In this document: piece after piece, positions 58,561-64,000 of the stretch | How positions within the stretch are numbered: position 1 is the stretch's first letter | How the letters are laid out: each line of letters starts with the position of its first letter | Source: Moringa oleifera | Taxonomy: Eukaryota > Streptophyta > Magnoliopsida > Brassicales > Moringaceae | Reading direction: 5' to 3' | DNA: 64,000 nucleotides | Assembly: GCA_021397835.1 (NCBI GenBank) | Contig: JAJFZO010000034.1 | Coordinates: 188,501-252,500, forward strand | The notes under the pieces: generated by a model | Told to the model about the DNA's origin: nothing | Databases searched by the model: none | What the model saw: the letters and a program-made list of their open reading frames with translations, nothing else | Program-made: the position numbers and the translations under genes

Positions 58561-61500
58561 TGTGTGGTGGAGCAATTCAAATCGAGTGTGTCTAAATGGA
58601 TTCAAACAGTGTACGGAGGCAGAGGGAGAGAGAGAGACTGGGGTCCACGTGCTCCTTTGTTTGGTCCATTGCGCTGGGGCCCGCTCAATGTCGCGGAAAA
58701 AACACGACCTCTCGCGTTAATTACGAAAACGCCACAAAAGGAAGCAACAAACGCCGTTACCAGCAATTATTACGAATTAAAAGGCGTTAAAGGGTCATAA
58801 TTACGGATCAAGGGCCAAAAAAAGAAAAAGAAGAGCCATCGTCTTAGCCGTACCATCGAACGATTAAAACAAATGGCTCCACCGTCCATGGAACGGCGGG
58901 AAGGACTACAATTCCTGTGTTCACACCCGCACTATTCTTACCGTACGCACTAACCCCAGCTCTCGATGTCTCGTAATTACCAATCTGTCCTCCTGAATTA
59001 TATCAGGCAAAATCCGGTTCTCTGTTCAGATTACATTATCTCCCTCCCGGACCTCAAAATATAAAATTCATAAAACATTAAATTCAATCTTAAAAACATT
59101 ATTTTAAAAATGGGTATTCTGTAAGTGGATAAAATTAATTATTAAATGGGAGTTTCAAAATGATAGTGAGTTTAAGGATAATTCATGGGTATGCTTTTGC
59201 TTCTTACACCTATCTTATGTTATGTCAATTTTGCTGATTCACCACGTACACAAACATCCATGAGATACATGTGATGGGTAAACCACACATGACATGGAAC
59301 TCTGCATTTCTCCCTCTAGGACCCCAAAAGTCAAAAAAAAAAAAAGGATGGCATCTTGCCTTGCAAATGGGTAGTGTTGATACTTGACATCTCTAAAATC
59401 AAGACCAAATTTTCATGAAATTGGAACAAATGGAACTTCCACTATGTATCACTTTTCCACTTCCATTTCCAAATAAGAGAATTCAAATTCCCGTGTTTCT
59501 TTGTTTCCCACTTATTAAAAATGCCAATCACTTAAAGCACACTCATTCCCACTGCCATGCATGTTTCTTCACCTTAATTGATTTGATTTTCTCCATTGGG
59601 TCAATACCAATAAAATCATATGATTTTGCAATTCTCCAAATTCAATATGGCGTGGATTTCATTTTAGAAAGAATGAAATATGCAATAAAAGTCAAATTTC
59701 TAATATTGGATGACTGATTACCAACTTTCTTTCATGCATGTGATTTAATAGTATGATAAATTAAATATCAATTATACTTAGGTTAATTTCAAAGCAAAAG
59801 GGTCCACTCAATGAGGTTAGGCCAATATATACATGAAAGTTGACAAACAACACAGTAGAAGTCACTAGCTAGCCTAGCTATCTTTGCAATATATATATAT
59901 ATATATGGGAGACTATGTTTAGTGGGAGAATGACCGATTGGGTCCGAAGAAGTTGAATTCTTCCTTTTTCACTATTTTTTATAAGTATGATAGTCAATTA
60001 TATCATAAATTGCATGTGCTACGCATCAAATTCATTAGGCTAAATTGAAAGCTTGATGTAATATTTTAGGCACTCCGATGCATTTTGATGCCCGTGGATC
60101 GCGGAACCCTGATTCAATTTATTTCATGAGGGACAAACAATACATTGGTGTAGACTTAGCACCTAGAAAATATGTGACCAGTACGACTAATACAAATTAT
60201 TAATCTTGGATTAAGCTTAAAAATATATAAGGTAGATGTGTTTTGTGCATTAAAAGGGTACTAGAAACTATAGAGTATCTATGCAAAGATTGAACTCCAG
60301 AAGACAACAAAAATGAAAGAAAAAGGAAAAAAAAAATCTTGATTAAGATTTGATACTGTAATGGTGAGATGTCTTGCAGCAGAGAGAGAGAGAGAGAGTA
60401 GGTCCCCTTTTTTTGGGCTGTGAATAATCAAATCTTTAAGTGGGGAGACGAAAGCACTGTTGGGTATGCAGAGAGTATGAGATTACACAGACAGCACTTT
60501 CGATTGCGACGCCTAAAATCAGGATCATTGAATCAGTACCACTCCAAGACAAAGGTCTCAATCAAAGATTTGACATTCAAGTGCTCGTCTTCTTCTTTCC
60601 TTTTTGTGGGTTAGTGGGTATGTGTTCCCTCTCGTCTTTAGGTTTTTGAAAATGGAATGTCTCATGGCTTCTTCAGTGGGGACTTTCATCAAACACCGGT
60701 GAGCGTATGTAAATAACTATTATTTTTAGTCGTTATATACAATAAGATGATACCCATGTTCTATATTGATCTTAAATGCACAGAAATGGCTAAATTTTCT
60801 TCTGGGTATTGACTCAAAAGTAGTTCAAGGCGATATGCGTGAGAAAATCATGAGGAATTTTGGCTTTTGAGATATAGCTTGAATGGCATTAACTGTGGCT
60901 TATCATGAGGGTAGATAGATGCATTGCAGCCTTATGATTCAAAAGACAGATTGGACTTGTGCCACAGAATGATTACTTTGAGTTGTCTTAAAAGTTGATT
61001 AAGCTGAAACAGAAGAGAGAAAAAAGCTGCTGATTATAAGCTGTTCATTTGGGCAACTTTTCTTCACATGCCCATTGGGTGTCAAGAGATACCATGTAAA
61101 CAACTAATCATTACATTGATAAAGAGACCGACTAACTATACATATATATCTTCAACAGAAGAACAAGAATCATGACTCAAACACCTCTTTTCAGTTCTGT
61201 AGTTTTCTCCATCAGGTGGTGAATCTCTTTTTGGTTTTTGAAAAAAAAAAGCAACAAAGCATGTTCTTTGTAGGAGCAGCATAGTATGCAATGGTTATTA
61301 CTTTAATACACGTAAGGATCAGATCGTTTCATCTTTAACCTGCTTTAAACAGGTCAAATGCTTCACTTCTACTCCATTCTCTGCCTCTTAATACTGTTTA
61401 ATATTCTCTCCCTTGTGCTCATGTTTAATGCATTCTAAGGAAAAAGGGTTCATGTGGGTATCATCAAAGTCATTGCATCACTGCTTACTGACCCAATTGG

Positions 61501-64000
61501 AGCTAAAACAACAGCAGCCATTTATGGAGGGTTGGGTCCGCTGGGTGGGGGGCCGACTTGGTGCGGGTAGGAAACTAAAGGATATATATATATATATATA
61601 TATATTATACAATATACACAATGTGGAGGTCAACATCAAGGGGGCTTGATAATGTAGATGAGAAGAGACCAGTAGTCTAAATTATGATTGATTCAACTAC
61701 AGTAGCTTAAGTGGAGTAGCAACTATCATTGTTGGGTAGCTTAAACTTTGGTAAAATAGTGATCCATGCCATTATATAATTGTGCAAGTTATATTTCTTT
61801 TATATTATGATATGATCTTTGCATATAAATTAATGTGCTAGCGATGAGCTTGTGTCCTCGCCACGTGAAAGATTGGATAACATAAAGAAAAAACACCCAT
61901 AACTCATTACCCACTTGTATTAAAAGCATTACATCATGAATGTGTCTCAAATCGTAGCTTTCTTTAGATTTGTCTTGCAGTAAACATTTAGAGCAACTTA
62001 GCATTATGATAATCTCATGTTAATGTTGAAATTATAGAATGTTTGAGATCTTTTTGATTAATTCCTAGTGGGTTCACTGGGAAATTAAGTTTTAATGCGA
62101 AGAAAAGCACCAATCATTGTTAGAAAGATTCAGGAAAATGTTGAAGTTGATTGTCAAGTAAAAGAGATAATCAACATCCTATCACCAAGCCTTGTGACAA
62201 TCATGCACGCCAAATGCTCGACTGTTTTCCTCAAAGAGAGTGAGTGCGCCCCTCTGTTTCTTGACGTTGATAGCTAACAATGGATAAGTGCCATGATTTG
62301 AGGTTCTAATTGTATCTTCTATTAAAATAAACATGAACATGGTTTCTCAAATACTATTTGCCAAAATCAAAAACCTCCCAATCTTCTTTAGTTATGCAGC
62401 CCAAATAGTTCCATGGTTTGTTGAGATATTCTTTCTTTTGCCAGAAAAGAGGAAGATGATTATGTTCTAAAGAGTAATTAATATATCAAAAGTTACTCGA
62501 ACTAAGATGACTCAACATGTGGAGGAAATGCAAATACCCAAATAGTCAAAACTTTGTAAATTATCAAAATCTGCAAGAAGATGCTAGGGACCCAATTGGA
62601 TCTTGGAGTTGGTGTAGGCTGTTTGTGCAGATGGGGAAGCCTAGTTGCCCTTCATATTATGCCCTATCAAATGCATTGATATACAGGGATATAAAAAATT
62701 AGTACTTGTTAAGCAAGTCCTTATTAATAAAATGGGAGAAAATCATGCAAGTCAAAGCAAGGAATTCAATGTTCAAAGCACAAGGCCCAATGAGTTTTGA
62801 GCAGTAGATCACATTGGGGTGCAGCTGGGTGACACAGGCTCACCCCTCACCCAAGACGAGTGCAGCCAAGGCCTCAGCTCACACCTCTCTCTTGGGTTTC
62901 GGTCATTTGGGTTGGCATTCTTTGGTTTTTCCTGCCATTTAAACTCAAATTCGGACAGTCCTCTGTTTCCTGCTTGTGTTTCCAAGGAGCAACAGCTCTC
63001 TCTCCTCCTCCTTCCCACATGCTTTGTCTTAGCGTCTGTTTCATCGGACAGATATATTCACGGCTAGCTAGGTTGACAACCTCAGAAATATGTCCTCTCT
63101 CTCTCTCTGACTTGAAAGGTAACATTAAAATAGCTATAATTGTTAAAATTCATGTGCAATGTAAGCATGAGATGAATAGAAGATTTGGGTAAGTTTCAAA
63201 TGACCTAAAATTGATATTTTGGAAGTAATCAGGTACATTTATCCATTATTTGGTTCATTAGGCTTAAGACAGATGGCGTGAACTTAGTTCCTGTATATAC
63301 CTAACTAGGGTTTAATGTTTTTCGGTCAAGATTATGCATGTGTCATGCACGTTGATTTCGACATCTTACCCAAAAAGTAGAATGTTTTGGTTCGTTTGGC
63401 ATACATATGTATGTTCTAATAAGGTTGAGACACGAAAAACGTTAAAACTAAATTGTAGAAAAAACGACGAATCTCTTGTGACCTAATCCAAATGGCAACA
63501 TTGGTCATCTTGGTCAAATACTTTCCATCACCTTTAGAATTTTTATTACGAACAATATAATTCATAAAAGATAGGACAATAATTTCAAACAAAGGAGACC
63601 GACGCTGATTTATTAACAAACTTGAAACACGGAAACAATATATGGTGGGTAAGTCAGATTATATCGGACCATGAAAATAATCATCCAAGAAAGTATAAAA
63701 ACTTAGGTAATTAATTAATGTGCATTAGTTGTGGAAGAGAGGGGACATGTCCCTGAATTTATGGTGGCATTTTTACTGAATCCTATAATTAAACCTTAAA
63801 TTAATTAGTTGTGTTCTTACTTTAAGGCAGTTCAGTTTGCATCATCACTGAATACTAAGCTAATAGGCCTTTTTCCGTGTTTTTAGATTTTATGTTACTA
63901 ATGCAACCAATTAATGTGACACCATTATCTCTGTCTCCTACTAACTTTTGTCAAAAAAGCAACACTAAAGTATCTAGTGATTTATTTTATCTAATTTTGT
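58561..64000. other. Intergenic; no gene supported to the right edge
   Basis: 58560-59040 is GC-richer with several AATTACG motifs and a CCACGTGC G-box, promoter-like in look but with no gene attached. AT arrays lie at about 59889-59907 and 61582-61605, a GA array at about 60381-60398, and a G-quadruplex-type motif at 61529-61552. 62800-63070 is more balanced, with overlapping frames on both strands and no domain. An ATG at 60652 opens a short frame running into a donor-like site (CACCG|GTGAGC), but no following exon was found. Confidence 0.4.

Noticed and set aside
60451..60512. Possible miRNA hairpin (cgaaagcactgt with acagcactttcg)
   Set aside because: Only 10 of 12 stem pairs, with an imperfect centre and a long loop; no known miRNA sequence.
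60652..60705. Possible first exon of a gene (ATG 60652 to donor near 60705)
   Set aside because: No downstream exon with a matching frame or domain was found.
62809..63192. Overlapping frames on both strands
   Set aside because: Mutually overlapping, no domains, no consistent codon use.

Overview
This is nuclear DNA from a eudicot plant. The genes are split by GT-AG introns with AT-rich interiors, intergenic DNA is very AT-rich, simple repeats are frequent, and every recognisable protein belongs to a plant family. I cannot name the species. I see no prokaryotic, organellar or viral block.

Nine genes or gene parts are supported, with exon joins checked codon by codon. In order: (1) the 5' part of a DUF21/CNNM-type membrane protein gene, minus strand, running off the left edge (698-1954); (2) a small organelle-type RRM protein, minus, 4 exons (3057-4527); (3) a single-exon adenylate isopentenyltransferase, IPT5-like, minus (7905-8879), the entry enzyme of cytokinin synthesis; (4) a DUF1749 alpha/beta-hydrolase, plus, 9 exons (15585-20143); (5) a membrane-anchored NXPE-like/PC-esterase-like protein, plus (23655-25580, with a 5'UTR intron); (6) a VTT/SNARE-associated (DedA-like) membrane protein, plus, 9 exons (29264-35215); (7) an uncharacterised single-exon protein, plus (36198-36701); (8) a LOG2-like RING ubiquitin ligase, LUL3-like, plus, 3 exons (38494-48336); (9) a heavy-metal-associated isoprenylated protein, HIPP33-like, plus, 3 exons (54476-56476). 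The rightmost 7.5 kb has no gene I can support.

From memory of the Arabidopsis map, genes 2 to 9 (except the uncharacterised gene 7) follow the order AT5G19030 to AT5G19090, so this looks like a conserved ancestral block with IPT5 at AT5G19040. The genes do not form one pathway; the neighbourhood is ancestral order rather than an operon-like system.

Repeats: intron 1 of the LUL3-like gene is about 8.4 kb long because it holds a decayed, antisense Ty1/copia element (40288-45008, with both LTRs, primer-binding site, polypurine tract and a near-matching target duplication) next to a LINE fragment. An AT-rich foldback with near-perfect 67-bp inner arms lies at about 14480-15350, upstream of the DUF1749 gene. 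The VTT gene carries three separate local tandem duplications, two of which copy a 3' splice site. Long poly-C tracts, dinucleotide arrays, a 130-bp tandem repeat and a perfect 14-bp inverted repeat are also listed. I found no CRISPR array, no convincing tRNA or rRNA, and no clear new multi-gene system.
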